From positions 47,226 through 111,225 of the forward strand of contig NZ_JABAEX010000006.1 of the NCBI RefSeq assembly GCF_012843315.1: a stretch of DNA of 64,000 nt, in the 5' to 3' direction. The translations under genes and the position numbers were made by a program. The DNA comes from Streptococcus sp. WB01_FAA12 (GTDB taxonomy: Bacteria; Bacillota; Bacilli; Lactobacillales; Streptococcaceae). Shown piece by piece: positions 53,424 through 62,197 of the stretch (positions are counted from its first letter, which is position 1; every line of letters begins with the position of its first letter). The notes under the pieces were generated by a model that saw only the letters and a list, made by a program, of their open reading frames with translations, ran no database searches and was not told where the DNA came from.

Positions 53424-54761
53424 ATGGATATTAGACAAGTTACGGAAACCATCGCCATGATTGAAGAGCAGAACTTCGATATCAGAACCATCACCATGGG
53501 GATTTCCCTTTTGGACTGTATTGATCCAGATATCAATCGTGCTGCTGAAAAGATTTACCAAAAAATTACTACTAAAGCAGCAAATCTAGTGGCTGTAGGA
53601 GATGAAATTGCTGCAGAACTTGGGATTCCTATTGTTAATAAACGGGTATCGGTGACTCCGATTTCTTTGATTGGTGCTGCGACTGATGCGACGGACTACG
53701 TCGTTTTGGCAAAGGCACTGGATAAGGCTGCCAAGGAGATTGGTGTTGACTTTATTGGTGGTTTTTCGGCTTTGGTACAAAAAGGCTACCAAAAAGGAGA
53801 TGAAATTCTCATCAATTCTATCCCCCGCGCTCTAGCTGAGACAGACAAGGTTTGTTCGTCTATTAATATTGGTTCGACCAAGTCAGGTATCAACATGACC
53901 GCGGTCGCTGATATGGGGCGTATCATTAAGGAAACAGCTGCGCTATCAGATATGGGTGCGGCCAAGTTGGTCGTATTTGCTAATGCTGTTGAAGACAATC
54001 CTTTTATGGCAGGGGCTTTCCACGGTGTCGGTGAAGCAGATGTTATCATCAATGTCGGGGTTTCGGGTCCGGGAGTTGTCAAGCGTGCCTTAGAAAAAGT
54101 TCGTGGACAGAGCTTTGATGTAGTAGCGGAAACAGTTAAGAAAACAGCCTTCAAGATTACTCGTATCGGTCAATTGGTTGGGCAAATGGCGAGTGAACGC
54201 CTTGGTGTTGACTTTGGAATTGTCGACCTAAGTTTGGCACCTACTCCTGCGGTTGGTGATTCTGTGGCACGTGTCCTTGAGGAAATGGGTCTAGAAACAG
54301 TTGGTACGCATGGAACGACGGCTGCCCTCGCTCTTTTGAATGACCAAGTTAAAAAGGGCGGAGTGATGGCTTGTAACCAGGTCGGTGGCTTGTCAGGTGC
54401 TTTTATCCCTGTCTCTGAAGATGAGGGGATGATTGCCGCGGTACAAAATGGCTCTCTGAATTTAGAAAAACTAGAAGCCATGACGGCTATCTGTTCTGTT
54501 GGACTGGATATGATTGCCATTCCAGAAGATACGCCTGCTGAAACCATTGCGGCTATGATTGCGGATGAGGCAGCAATTGGTGTCATTAACATGAAGACAA
54601 CGGCCGTCCGTATTATTCCAAAGGGCAAAGAAGGCGATATGATTGAGTTTGGTGGTTTGCTAGGGACAGCTCCAGTTATGAAGGTCAACGGGGCTTCGTC
54701 TGTTGATTTCATCTCTCGCGGTGGGCAAATCCCTGCTCCAATCCATAGTTTTAAAAATTAA
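53424..54761 (+). CDS. UPF0210 / DUF711 family protein
   Basis: 445 aa: [79 protein letters not shown] and a C-terminal [18 protein letters not shown]711 proteins have a fold related to glycyl-radical enzymes, but I see no glycyl-radical loop here. The biochemical role is unknown. RBS TAGGAGG. Followed by a csRNA gene. Confidence 0.9.
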   Translation: MDIRQVTETIAMIEEQNFDIRTITMGISLLDCIDPDINRAAEKIYQKITTKAANLVAVGDEIAAELGIPIVNKRVSVTPISLIGAATDATDYVVLAKALDKAAKEIGVDFIGGFSALVQKGYQKGDEILINSIPRALAETDKVCSSINIGSTKSGINMTAVADMGRIIKETAALSDMGAAKLVVFANAVEDNPFMAGAFHGVGEADVIINVGVSGPGVVKRALEKVRGQSFDVVAETVKKTAFKITRIGQLVGQMASERLGVDFGIVDLSLAPTPAVGDSVARVLEEMGLETVGTHGTTAALALLNDQVKKGGVMACNQVGGLSGAFIPVSEDEGMIAAVQNGSLNLEKLEAMTAICSVGLDMIAIPEDTPAETIAAMIADEAAIGVINMKTTAVRIIPKGKEGDMIEFGGLLGTAPVMKVNGASSVDFISRGGQIPAPIHSFKN

Positions 54762-54777
54762 TAAAAAAGAGAGAGGA

Positions 54778-54810
54778 TTTAAGTTGAGTTTAAGGATGAC
54801 TGTGTATACT
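54778..54810 (+). promoter_or_regulatory. CiaR-dependent promoter of csRNA 1
   Basis: TTTAAG-TTGAG-TTTAAG (54778-54794) is the CiaR direct repeat. It is 10 bp upstream of the -10 TATACT (54805-54810), the spacing typical of CiaR activation. Confidence 0.9.
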
Positions 54811-54816
54811 ATAATC

Positions 54817-54910
54817 ATTAAATAAAGATCTCCTAACTTTATTTAATTAGAATCCTAAACTTTTTCATAATAATCTCCTAGGAAAGCTACCGTTAGGGTA
54901 GCTTTTCTTG
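54817..54910 (+). ncRNA. Cia-dependent small RNA (csRNA)
   Basis: The transcript predicted from the CiaR promoter has the csRNA plan. A 5' hairpin TAAATAAAG/CTTTATTTA displays the anti-Shine-Dalgarno ATCTCCTAA; a second unpaired ATAATCTCCTAGG follows. The terminator AAAGCTACC-GTTAG-GGTAGCTTT ends at TTCTTG. Family members pair with ribosome-binding sites of target mRNAs and act in competence control in pneumococcus. The exact ccn letter is not assigned. Start point is estimated from the -10. Confidence 0.9.
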
Positions 54911-54966
54911 TGGGAAAATTACGAGAGCGGACTTTACTGTTGAAAGCCGAATATTTCTTTGTTCCA

Positions 54967-54975
54967 TGATATAAT
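54967..54975 (+). promoter_or_regulatory. Promoter of the phosphoglycerate mutase-like gene
   Basis: TG-A-TATAAT with the hexamer at 54970-54975. Confidence 0.6.
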
Positions 54976-54997
54976 AGAAGAAAATGGAGGATAGAAA

Positions 54998-55690
54998 ATG
55001 TCTAAAGTAAGATTGTACTTGGTCCGTCATGGGAAAACGATGTTTAATACCATTGGACGTGCACAAGGATGGAGTGATACGCCTCTGACCGCAGAAGGTG
55101 AGTTGGGAATCCATGAGCTGGGAATTGGCTTACGAGAGTCTGGTTTGCAGTTTGACCGAGCTTATTCTAGTGATTCAGGGCGCACTATTCAAACCATGGG
55201 AATTATCCTAGAAGAACTTGGCCTGCAGGGGAAAATCCCTTACCGCATGGACAAGCGCATCAGAGAGTGGTGCTTTGGTAGTTTTGATGGGGCCTATGAT
55301 GGGGATCTCTTTATGGGCTTGATTCCGAGAATTTTCAATGTAGACCATGTTCATCAGTTGTCCTATGCAGAGCTAGCAGAAGGCTTGGTAGAGGTTGATA
55401 CAGCTGGCTGGGCAGAAGGTTGGGAAAAACTCAGTGGTCGAATCAAGGAAGGCTTTGAAGCGATTGCCAAAGAAATGGAAGAACAAGGTGGGGGCAATGC
55501 TCTCGTTGTGAGCCATGGAATGACGATTGGCACCATTGTGTATCTGATCAATGGCATGCATCCGCACGGTTTGGATAATGGCAGTGTGACCATCCTAGAA
55601 TATGAGAATGGCCAGTTTAGCGTTGAAGTTGTCGGTGATCGTAGCTATCGGGAGCTGGGACGTGAGAAGATGGGAGAAATAAAAAATTGA
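54998..55690 (+). CDS. Histidine phosphatase superfamily (phosphoglycerate mutase-like)
   Basis: 230 aa. Catalytic LVRHGKTMFNTIGRAQGWSD (RHG motif), YSSDSGRTIQTMGI, REWCFGSFDGAYDGD and the second catalytic His in LVVSHGMTIGTIVYLI. The dPGM/GpmB-like group includes broad phosphatases as well as mutases, and the sequence does not decide which. Own promoter and terminator. RBS GGAGGA. Confidence 0.88.
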   Translation: MSKVRLYLVRHGKTMFNTIGRAQGWSDTPLTAEGELGIHELGIGLRESGLQFDRAYSSDSGRTIQTMGIILEELGLQGKIPYRMDKRIREWCFGSFDGAYDGDLFMGLIPRIFNVDHVHQLSYAELAEGLVEVDTAGWAEGWEKLSGRIKEGFEAIAKEMEEQGGGNALVVSHGMTIGTIVYLINGMHPHGLDNGSVTILEYENGQFSVEVVGDRSYRELGREKMGEIKN

Positions 55691-55696
55691 TAGAAG

Positions 55697-55724
55697 TTAG
55701 CTCCGATTAGGAGCTAATTTTTTT
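55697..55724 (+). terminator. Terminator after the phosphoglycerate mutase-like gene
   Basis: TTAGCTCC-GATTA-GGAGCTAA, perfect 8-bp stem, followed by seven T. Confidence 0.92.
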
Positions 55725-55812
55725 CCTGTTAAATAAGGTGGATTTGCGGCTCAGTATTTCTTGTTATCCAAGTCTAAAAGAGCATTTCTCGTCTTTCAAA
55801 TTCCCCCAAAAA

Positions 55813-55821
55813 TGGTATAAT
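55813..55821 (+). promoter_or_regulatory. leuS promoter, extended -10
   Basis: TG-G-TATAAT with the hexamer at 55816-55821, 29 bp before leuS. No T-box leader is present in this short gap. Confidence 0.65.
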
Positions 55822-55849
55822 AGTAACATCATAAAATTGGAGAAATAGC

Positions 55850-58351
55850 ATGAGTTTTTACAATCATAAGGAAATTGAGCCTAAGTGGCAGGGCTACTGG
55901 GCTCAACATCACACATTTAAGACAGGAACAGATGCATCAAAACCGAAGTTTTATGCTCTCGACATGTTCCCATATCCTTCAGGAGCTGGATTGCACGTAG
56001 GACACCCAGAAGGTTATACTGCAACCGATATCCTCAGCCGTTACAAACGTGCGCAAGGATACAGTGTCCTTCACCCAATGGGTTGGGATGCCTTTGGTTT
56101 ACCAGCTGAGCAATATGCTATGGACACAGGAAATGACCCAGCAGAATTTACAGCTGAAAATATTGCCAACTTCAAACGCCAAATCAATGCGCTTGGATTC
56201 TCTTACGACTGGAACCGTGAAGTCAACACAACAGATCCAAACTACTACAAATGGACTCAGTGGATCTTCACCAAGCTTTACGAAAAAGGTTTGGCCTATG
56301 AAGCGGAAGTACCAGTAAACTGGGTTGAGGAACTAGGAACAGCCATTGCTAACGAAGAAGTCCTTCCAGATGGAACATCTGAGCGTGGGGGTTATCCAGT
56401 TGTCCGCAAACCGATGCGCCAATGGATGCTTAAAATCACTGCTTATGCGGAGCGTCTGCTTAATGATTTGGACGAGCTTGACTGGCCGGAGTCTATCAAG
56501 GACATGCAACGCAACTGGATCGGTAAATCAACTGGTGCCAATGTCACTTTCAAAGTGAAGGGAACAGACAAGGAATTCACCGTCTTTACGACGCGTCCTG
56601 ACACTCTTTTCGGTGCGACTTTCACTGTCTTGGCTCCTGAGCATGATTTGGTAGATGCTATCGTCAGTCCAGAACAAGCTGAAGCCGTAGCAGACTACAA
56701 ACACCAAGCTAGCCTCAAGTCAGACTTGGCTCGTACCGACCTTGCCAAAGAAAAAACAGGGGTTTGGACGGGTGCTTATGCCATCAACCCTGTCAATGGC
56801 AAAGAAATTCCAATCTGGATTGCCGACTATGTTCTTGCTAGCTATGGTACAGGCGCGGTAATGGCTGTTCCAGCCCACGACCAACGTGACTGGGAATTTG
56901 CCAAACAATTTGGCCTTCCAATCGTAGAAGTGCTTGAAGGTGGAAATGTAGAAGAAGCTGCCTATACTGAAGATGGTCTTCATGTCAATTCAGACTTCCT
57001 AGATGGCCTTAACAAAGAAGACGCTATTGCTAAGATTGTAGCTTGGTTGGAAGAAAAAGGTTGTGGTCAAGAGAAGGTTACCTACCGTCTCCGCGACTGG
57101 CTCTTTAGTCGTCAACGTTACTGGGGTGAGCCAATCCCAATCATTCATTGGGAAGATGGGACTTCAACAGCTGTTCCAGAAAGTGAATTGCCACTTGTTT
57201 TGCCTGTAACCAAGGATATCCGCCCTTCAGGTACTGGGGAAAGCCCATTGGCTAACCTGACCGACTGGCTAGAAGTGACTCGTGAAGATGGTGTCAAAGG
57301 TCGTCGTGAAACAAACACTATGCCACAATGGGCTGGTTCAAGCTGGTACTACCTCCGTTATATTGACCCACACAATACTGAGAAATTGGCTGATGAGGAT
57401 CTCCTCAAACAATGGTTGCCAGTCGATATCTATGTGGGTGGTGCAGAACACGCTGTGCTTCACTTGCTTTACGCTCGTTTCTGGCATAAATTCCTCTATG
57501 ACCTCGGTGTTGTTCCGACTAAGGAACCATTCCAAAAACTCTTTAACCAAGGAATGATTTTGGGAACAAGCTACCGTGACCACCGCGGGGCTCTTGTGGC
57601 AACTGATAAGGTTGAAAAACGTGATGGTTCCTTCTTCCATGTGGAAACAGGAGAAGAGTTGGAGCAAGCACCAGCCAAGATGTCTAAATCTCTCAAGAAC
57701 GTTGTCAACCCAGACGACGTAGTGGAACAATACGGTGCTGATACCCTTCGTGTCTATGAAATGTTCATGGGACCACTTGACGCTTCAATCGCTTGGTCAG
57801 AAGAAGGTTTGGAAGGAAGCCGTAAATTCCTCGACCGTGTTTACCGTTTGATTACAAGTAAAGAAATCGCTGCGGAAAACAATGGTGCTCTTGACAAGGT
57901 TTACAATGAAACAGTCAAAGCTGTCACTGAGCAAATCGAGTCCATGAAATTCAACACAGCCATTGCCCAACTCATGGTCTTTGTCAACGCAGCTAACAAG
58001 GAAGACAAACTCTATGTAGACTACGCCAAAGGCTTTATCCAATTGATTGCCCCATTTGCACCTCACTTGGCAGAAGAACTCTGGCAAACTGTTGCTGCAA
58101 CAGGTGAGTCCATCTCTTATGTAGCTTGGCCAACATGGGACGAAAGCAAATTGGTTGAAGATGAAATCGAGATCGTCGTCCAAATCAAAGGAAAAGTTCG
58201 TGCCAAACTCATGGTCGCTAAAGACCTGTCACGCGAAGAATTGCAAGAAATTGCTCTGGCTGACGAAAAGGTCAAAGCAGAAATTGACGGTAAGGAAATC
58301 GTGAAGGTGATTGCGGTACCTAACAAACTCGTTAATATCGTCGTTAAATAA
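55850..58351 (+). CDS. leuS: Leucyl-tRNA synthetase
   Basis: 833 aa class I synthetase. Catalytic HIGH-type motif in [20 protein letters not shown] near residue 43. The CP1 editing domain (about residues 225-415) has [12 protein letters not shown] and [13 protein letters not shown]. The KMSKS motif is in [16 protein letters not shown] near residue 610. A C-terminal anticodon/tRNA-arm domain ends VNIVVK. No T-box lies upstream. The last 26 bp are repeated 85 bp downstream. Confidence 0.98.
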   Translation: MSFYNHKEIEPKWQGYWAQHHTFKTGTDASKPKFYALDMFPYPSGAGLHVGHPEGYTATDILSRYKRAQGYSVLHPMGWDAFGLPAEQYAMDTGNDPAEFTAENIANFKRQINALGFSYDWNREVNTTDPNYYKWTQWIFTKLYEKGLAYEAEVPVNWVEELGTAIANEEVLPDGTSERGGYPVVRKPMRQWMLKITAYAERLLNDLDELDWPESIKDMQRNWIGKSTGANVTFKVKGTDKEFTVFTTRPDTLFGATFTVLAPEHDLVDAIVSPEQAEAVADYKHQASLKSDLARTDLAKEKTGVWTGAYAINPVNGKEIPIWIADYVLASYGTGAVMAVPAHDQRDWEFAKQFGLPIVEVLEGGNVEEAAYTEDGLHVNSDFLDGLNKEDAIAKIVAWLEEKGCGQEKVTYRLRDWLFSRQRYWGEPIPIIHWEDGTSTAVPESELPLVLPVTKDIRPSGTGESPLANLTDWLEVTREDGVKGRRETNTMPQWAGSSWYYLRYIDPHNTEKLADEDLLKQWLPVDIYVGGAEHAVLHLLYARFWHKFLYDLGVVPTKEPFQKLFNQGMILGTSYRDHRGALVATDKVEKRDGSFFHVETGEELEQAPAKMSKSLKNVVNPDDVVEQYGADTLRVYEMFMGPLDASIAWSEEGLEGSRKFLDRVYRLITSKEIAAENNGALDKVYNETVKAVTEQIESMKFNTAIAQLMVFVNAANKEDKLYVDYAKGFIQLIAPFAPHLAEELWQTVAATGESISYVAWPTWDESKLVEDEIEIVVQIKGKVRAKLMVAKDLSREELQEIALADEKVKAEIDGKEIVKVIAVPNKLVNIVVK

Positions 58352-58436
58352 CGAGTTTATTAGCCCTATCTGCCACCTTCAATAGTCCACTGGACTATTG
58401 AAGCCAACTAAACTCGTTAATATCGTTGTGAAATAA
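58326..58436 (+). repeat. Duplicated leuS 3' end with an inserted palindrome
   Basis: The 26 bp from 58326 to 58351 (starting AACTCGTTAATATCG) recur at 58411-58436 with two changes. Both copies encode NSLINIVVK-type ends; the second would read NIVVK and stop. Between them lies CTTCAATAGTCC-ACT-GGACTATTGAAG (58377-58403), a 12-bp perfect stem. AAACTCGTTA/TAACGAGTTT (58325-58358) forms another inverted repeat over the stop codon. This looks like a small insertion that rebuilt the gene end. Confidence 0.75.
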
Positions 58437-58442
58437 GAAACG

Positions 58443-58476
58443 AATCCTTCAGAGGTAGAATCTGGAGGATTTTTGA
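58443..58476 (+). terminator. leuS terminator
   Basis: AATCCTTCAGA pairs with TCTGGAGGATT (one T-G) over GGTAGAA, followed by TTTG. It lies past the duplicated leuS end. Confidence 0.85.
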
Positions 58477-58493
58477 ATTTTTTCATGAAAGTA

Positions 58494-58502
58494 TGATATA
58501 CT
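58494..58502 (+). promoter_or_regulatory. Promoter of the GNAT pair, extended -10
   Basis: TG-A-TATACT with the hexamer at 58497-58502, 43 bp before the first GNAT gene. Confidence 0.6.
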
Positions 58503-58545
58503 ATGTGCAATTATAAAGTTTGAAAAGCAAAACAAGGAGAAAGCT

Positions 58546-59241
58546 ATGCCAGTAAACGAATATGGTCAGATGATTGGTGAGTCAATGGAAGGTTATACAC
58601 CAGGTGAATTGCCTTCCATTGATTTCTTAGAAGGGAGTTACGCTCGGATAGAGGCTCTTTCTGTGGAAAAGCATGCGGAGGATTTGCTAGCTGTTTATGG
58701 TCCAGATACTCCTCGGGAGATGTGGACCTACCTTTTTCAGGAGCCAGTGGCAGATATGGAGGAACTGGTTGCCGTTTTAAATCAGATGTTGGCTCGTAAG
58801 GATCGTTTTTTCTATGCTATCTTGGATAGGGAGACGGGTAAGGCCTTGGGAACATTTTCTCTCATGCGAATTGATCAGAATAACCGAGTAATAGAAGTGG
58901 GTGCTGTCACCTTTTCACCGGCTCTTAAGGGGACGAGGATAGGGACAGAAGCTCAGTATCTCTTGGCTCGCTATGTTTTTGAGGAGCTTAACTATCGTCG
59001 CTATGAGTGGAAATGCGATGCCTTAAATTTGCCATCAAGACGAGCAGCAGAGCGTTTGGGCTTTGTCTATGAAGGAACCTTCCGCCAGGCTGTCATTTAT
59101 AAGGGGCGGACTAGAGATACGGATTGGTTGTCTATGATTGATAAGGACTGGCCCCAAGCCAAAACTCGCTTGGAAATGTGGCTGGCTCCTGAAAACTTTG
59201 ATAAAGATGGACGGCAGTACAAGAGTTTGAGAGAAATCTAA
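58546..59241 (+). CDS. RimJ/RimL-type GNAT acetyltransferase
   Basis: 231 aa. The GNAT domain covers about residues 35-190: FFYAILDRETGKALGTFSLM, RVIEVGAVTFSPALKGTRIG (acetyl-CoA loop), WKCDALNLPSRRAAERLGFV and YEGTFRQAVIYKGRTRDTDW. The last part is the C-terminal signature of RimJ-like enzymes that acetylate protein N-termini or small amines. Substrate unknown. RBS AAGGAGA. Followed after 11 bp by a second GNAT gene. Confidence 0.9.
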   Translation: MPVNEYGQMIGESMEGYTPGELPSIDFLEGSYARIEALSVEKHAEDLLAVYGPDTPREMWTYLFQEPVADMEELVAVLNQMLARKDRFFYAILDRETGKALGTFSLMRIDQNNRVIEVGAVTFSPALKGTRIGTEAQYLLARYVFEELNYRRYEWKCDALNLPSRRAAERLGFVYEGTFRQAVIYKGRTRDTDWLSMIDKDWPQAKTRLEMWLAPENFDKDGRQYKSLREI

Positions 59242-59252
59242 GAGGTGATGAC

Positions 59253-59669
59253 ATGATTACCGTTAGAAAGCAAGAATTAGTAAATATAAATGATGTTTTG
59301 CATCTCTATCAGGCAGTCGGCTGGACAAATTATACACATCAATCCCAGATGCTGGAGAAGGCCTTGTCTCACTCATTAGCGATTTATCTGGCACTTGATG
59401 GCGATGCCGTGGTGGGCTTGGTCCGTTTGGTCGGAGATGGTTTCTCATCGATTTTTGTCCAGGATTTGATCGTTTTGCCTAGCTATCAGCGCCAAGGGAT
59501 TGGTAGAGACTTGATGAAAGAGGCTTTAGAGGATTTTAAAGATGCCTATCAAGTCCAACTAGTGACCGAACAGACAGAAAAAAATTTAGAATTCTACTGT
59601 TCACTGGGTTTTGAAACCTTATCTACTTATGATTGTACGGGAATGATTTGGGTGGATCGAAAAAAATAA
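59253..59669 (+). CDS. GNAT-family acetyltransferase
   Basis: 138 aa: LYQAVGWTNYTHQSQMLEKA, FVQDLIVLPSYQRQGIGRDL (acetyl-CoA motif QRQGIG) and FYCSLGFETLSTYDCTGMIW. Close to small YjdJ/PhnO-like GNATs. Probably co-transcribed with the preceding gene. RBS AAGAGGTGA. The csRNA promoter begins 15 bp after its stop. Confidence 0.9.
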   Translation: MITVRKQELVNINDVLHLYQAVGWTNYTHQSQMLEKALSHSLAIYLALDGDAVVGLVRLVGDGFSSIFVQDLIVLPSYQRQGIGRDLMKEALEDFKDAYQVQLVTEQTEKNLEFYCSLGFETLSTYDCTGMIWVDRKK

Positions 59670-59683
59670 AAATAATTATTTTT

Positions 59684-59716
59684 CTTAAGTAAAGTTTAAG
59701 TCTCCTCGTGTATCAT
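59684..59716 (+). promoter_or_regulatory. CiaR-dependent promoter of csRNA 2
   Basis: CTTAAG-TAAAG-TTTAAG (59684-59700), one mismatch to the CiaR repeat, then 10 bp and TATCAT (59711-59716). Confidence 0.88.
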
Positions 59717-59721
59717 ATAGT

Positions 59722-59820
59722 TATTAAATAAAGACCTCCTAACTTTATTTAATGAAATCCTAAACTTTTCTTTTTCATCATAATCTCCTAAAGAAGTCAC
59801 CCAATCAGGTGGCTTTTTTG
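59722..59820 (+). ncRNA. Cia-dependent small RNA (csRNA), second copy
   Basis: Same plan as the csRNA at 54817: TAAATAAAG/CTTTATTTA hairpin exposing ACCTCCTAA, then AATCCTAAACTTTT, then ATAATCTCCTAAAG. The terminator AAGTCACC-CAATCA-GGTGGCTT ends in TTTTTTG. Core sequence is nearly identical to copy 1, while the terminator stem differs. An IS30 element starts 46 bp after it. Confidence 0.9.
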
Positions 59821-59865
59821 TTGCCTGAGAAAGGAAATTCCATTTGGAAAAAATTTTTTAAAAAA

Positions 59866-60922
59866 GATAAATTGTAAAATATAGTACACCAAAAAAACTC
59901 ACAGCATTTCATTGGTGTAAACTGTAAGTAACCACACAAACAGAAGCCGAGGAAAAACTATGAGCTACTCCCATCTTACCATAACCGACCGAATAAAGAT
60001 AGAAACTTACTTGGAATTAGGTTTGAAACCTTGCCAAATTGCAAGTAAACTTGGCGTCCATAAGTCTATCATTTCAAGAGAGTTGAGACGATGCCAAAAT
60101 GGTTACTCCGCAGTCTTAACACAGGAACAGTATGACCACAGGGCTAAGCAAAAGGGTCGGAAGTCTTGTTTAACACCTAAGTTGAAAAAGGAAATTGAGA
60201 AGGGGTTAAAAGCCTCCTGGTCGCCTGAACAGATTTGTGGGTGCTATCAGCTTGAACAAAGGCCAATGGTCGCTTTTAAAACCATCTATAACTGGCTCTA
60301 TGCGGGTTTGATTGATCTGGATTTAAGCGTCCTTCGCCGAAAGGGAAAAAGTCGACAGCCAAAAGAAACACGTGGAAGATTTAGGATTGGCACACCGATT
60401 GCCAAACGTCCTAAAGAGGTCCGGAATCGTGAAACTTTTGGTCACTGGGAGCTCGATACTGTGGTGTCTTCCAGAGGCAAAAGCAAGGGCTGTTTAGCGA
60501 CCTTTCTGGAGCGGAAAACTCGCTTTTACTTAGCTTTAAAGATACCAGACAAAACAGCCAAAGCCATGTTTTCAGCCATCGAACAACTTTGTAAGCTATT
60601 TCCAAAAGAGACTCTTAAAACCTTCACTTCAGACAGGGGAAAAGAGTTCGCCTGCTATCCTCTGGTAGAGAACTTAGGAATTTCCTTTTTCTTTGCGGAC
60701 GCCTATTCATCATGGCAGAGAGGAAGCAATGAAAACGCAAATGGCTTACTAAGAGAATATTTCCCAAAGAAAACAGATTTAGCTGCTATATCTGATGAGG
60801 CTTTGAACAAGGCCTCATCAGATATCAATCACAGACCGCGAAAATGTTTAGCTTACAGAACTGCTTATGAGGCTCTAGTGGATGAGTTAGAGTAAATGTT
60901 GCACTTATTCTTGCAATTTATC
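59866..60922 (+). mobile_element. IS30-family insertion sequence, about 1057 bp
   Basis: Ends match as inverted repeats: left GATAAATTGTAAAATA (from 59866) and right, read inward, GATAAATTGCAAGAATA (ending 60922). One intact 311-aa transposase fills the element. Size and single-ORF layout fit IS30. No clear target-site duplication is visible at the flanks (AAAAAA left, ATTACG right), so the exact ends could shift by a few bases. Confidence 0.85.
59960..60895 (+). CDS. IS30-family transposase
   Basis: 311 aa and apparently intact. The N-terminal HTH_38 domain has LTITDRIKIETYLELGLKPC and KLGVHKSIISRELRR. The DDE domain has GHWELDTVVSSRGKSKG (first Asp), TFTSDRGKEFA (second Asp) and GSNENANGLLREYFPKKTDL (Glu, with the IS30 spacing). 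The C-terminal NHRPRKCLAYRTAYEAL is an IS30 signature. Transposition by copy-paste through a circular intermediate is known for the family. Confidence 0.95.
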   Translation: MSYSHLTITDRIKIETYLELGLKPCQIASKLGVHKSIISRELRRCQNGYSAVLTQEQYDHRAKQKGRKSCLTPKLKKEIEKGLKASWSPEQICGCYQLEQRPMVAFKTIYNWLYAGLIDLDLSVLRRKGKSRQPKETRGRFRIGTPIAKRPKEVRNRETFGHWELDTVVSSRGKSKGCLATFLERKTRFYLALKIPDKTAKAMFSAIEQLCKLFPKETLKTFTSDRGKEFACYPLVENLGISFFFADAYSSWQRGSNENANGLLREYFPKKTDLAAISDEALNKASSDINHRPRKCLAYRTAYEALVDELE

Positions 60923-61006
60923 ATTACGAAAAATAATTACTAATAATTTTAGTTATATATAAGTTATTAAAATTACTTAAATTATATTAGTTAGGGGATA
61001 GTATAA

Positions 61007-61116
61007 AGCTAGTGATACCAAGGATTTTAAGAGTATAAAGTCTGAGAAACGCAAGGCAACAAGAATAGAACAAAATAAAAGTCCTAGAAATGCAAGGTAA
61101 ACTAAGAGATTCAATA
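61007..61116 (+). repeat. Iteron-like direct repeats before the Rep-like gene
   Basis: ATAAAGTC-TGAGAAACGCAA (from 61035) and ATAAAAGTCCTAGAAATGCA (from 61075) are the cores of two units 41 bp apart, both continuing GG-pyrimidine-AA. A third, weaker unit GCTAGTGATACCAAGG lies at 61009. Rep_3 initiators bind iterons like these. The rest of the 333-bp gap after the IS is AT-rich, and I see no gene in it. Confidence 0.5.
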
Positions 61117-61228
61117 ATCTTATAGGCTAGGAAGTCTATCATAGTTTTTCTTTGAGTATAAAATATGATAAAATATAAGGGAGATTCCTGCATAACCTTA
61201 GAAAAAACGGAGTTTAAAAAGTTAGTAG

Positions 61229-61873
61229 ATGGCAAAATTAAAAGATGTAAATCAAAAACAGTATAGGGCTGTTATTCAATATGATAGAGACTTTCCAAAA
61301 TATTTTGATCTTGGAGATCTATCAAAGAATGAAGCAAATGTTGTATATGCTTTATTGGGTGAAATTCGTGATAAATATTCTCCTGATGGAATAACTATCT
61401 CTTATTCTGACATTGCATATATGTCGGATAATGTTTTAAAAAATTCTGATGGAGTATATTATGCCAATACAGGGAAACACTTCAATCGTTTTATTGAAGA
61501 GATTCAGACTAAATTAAAACTCGTATCATATAAAAAATTTATTAAGATGGATGAAAAAGGGAATAGTGTTTTTGATGATTATCCTTTATTTACAGAAAAA
61601 TTTAGAGTAGATCATATCAATCAGGAATTGACCGTTCATATTTCAGAAGCTGTTTATCAAAATGAGATTTTGGATGAAGTGGGGAACATTATTCAGAATA
61701 AAAAACGAGTTGTTGATTTATTTAATAAAGATGATTGGTCTGAGACAAAGTATTTAAAATTTGGTCGTGAGCTACATAATCAATTGAAAAAATATGGGCA
61801 AAATTTATATCGATGGATTGCTGAACACCGATCTATAAACCCTCCAATACCATATACTAAAAAAATAAATTAA
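61229..61873 (+). CDS. Rep_3-like replication initiator, C-terminus out of frame
   Basis: 214 aa. The Rep_3 N-terminal winged helix is suggested by FDLGDLSKNEANVVYALLGE, ITISYSDIAYMSD and FNRFIEEIQTKLKLVSYKKF. The end of that domain is KYLKFGRELHNQLKKYGQNL followed by YRWIAEHRS, the LYxxxxxxR-type helix. The frame then stops just after an A7 run (61859-61865); one extra A would continue into the 90-codon segment at 61874. Homology is judged by motif order only. It sits between an IS30 element and a type VII operon, is AT-rich, and is probably plasmid-derived. Confidence 0.55.
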   Translation: MAKLKDVNQKQYRAVIQYDRDFPKYFDLGDLSKNEANVVYALLGEIRDKYSPDGITISYSDIAYMSDNVLKNSDGVYYANTGKHFNRFIEEIQTKLKLVSYKKFIKMDEKGNSVFDDYPLFTEKFRVDHINQELTVHISEAVYQNEILDEVGNIIQNKKRVVDLFNKDDWSETKYLKFGRELHNQLKKYGQNLYRWIAEHRSINPPIPYTKKIN

Positions 61874-62151
61874 CAATTCTAAATAGTGCTATTAAAGAAT
61901 TACAGAGTCTCACTTATGATGATGGACGTCAGATTATTAGAGATTTAGAGTATACTTTAGAAAATTGGGAAAAAGCAGGAGTGAAGAAGATGGAAGATAT
62001 TGAGAACGCCGAAAGAGAAATTTTTGGCGAATCTCCAAAGACCAATGTTCCATTTTTGTCAAATCCTAATTATAAGAACGAGATAACAGAAGAGCAGCGT
62101 CAAGAACTTGAAAGAAAAAAAGCAGAAATGTTAAAAAAATTAGATTCCTAA
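61874..62151 (+). pseudogene. Out-of-frame C-terminal segment of the Rep-like gene
   Basis: Read in the -1 frame relative to the gene before it, this open segment gives ILNSAIKELQSLTYDDGRQI and later KAGVKKMEDIENAEREIFGE and EEQRQELERKKAEMLKKLDS. ILNSAIKEL resembles the LxPAIKEI helix of Rep_3. It could instead be a separate short gene starting at ATG 61990 (AGCAGGAG upstream). The two frames join if the A7 run is A8. Confidence 0.5.
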
Positions 62152-62197
62152 TGAGAGATTTATAGAAGATAATCGCTTTATTTTCTGACATTTGTTA

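Noticed and set aside
55690..55850. T-box leader upstream of leuS
   Set aside because: The gap is only about 160 bp, holds a simple terminator and a promoter 29 bp before the start, with no T-box core.
60923..61228. A gene in the gap after the IS30 element
   Set aside because: Only short, low-complexity frames on either strand; the stretch is AT-rich and holds the repeats and the upstream region of the Rep-like gene.
61852..61873. Programmed -1 ribosomal frameshift at the A7 run
   Set aside because: The zero-frame codons are ACT AAA AAA ATA, so the A-run is not phased as X-XXY-YYZ. Transcriptional slippage or an indel is a better explanation.
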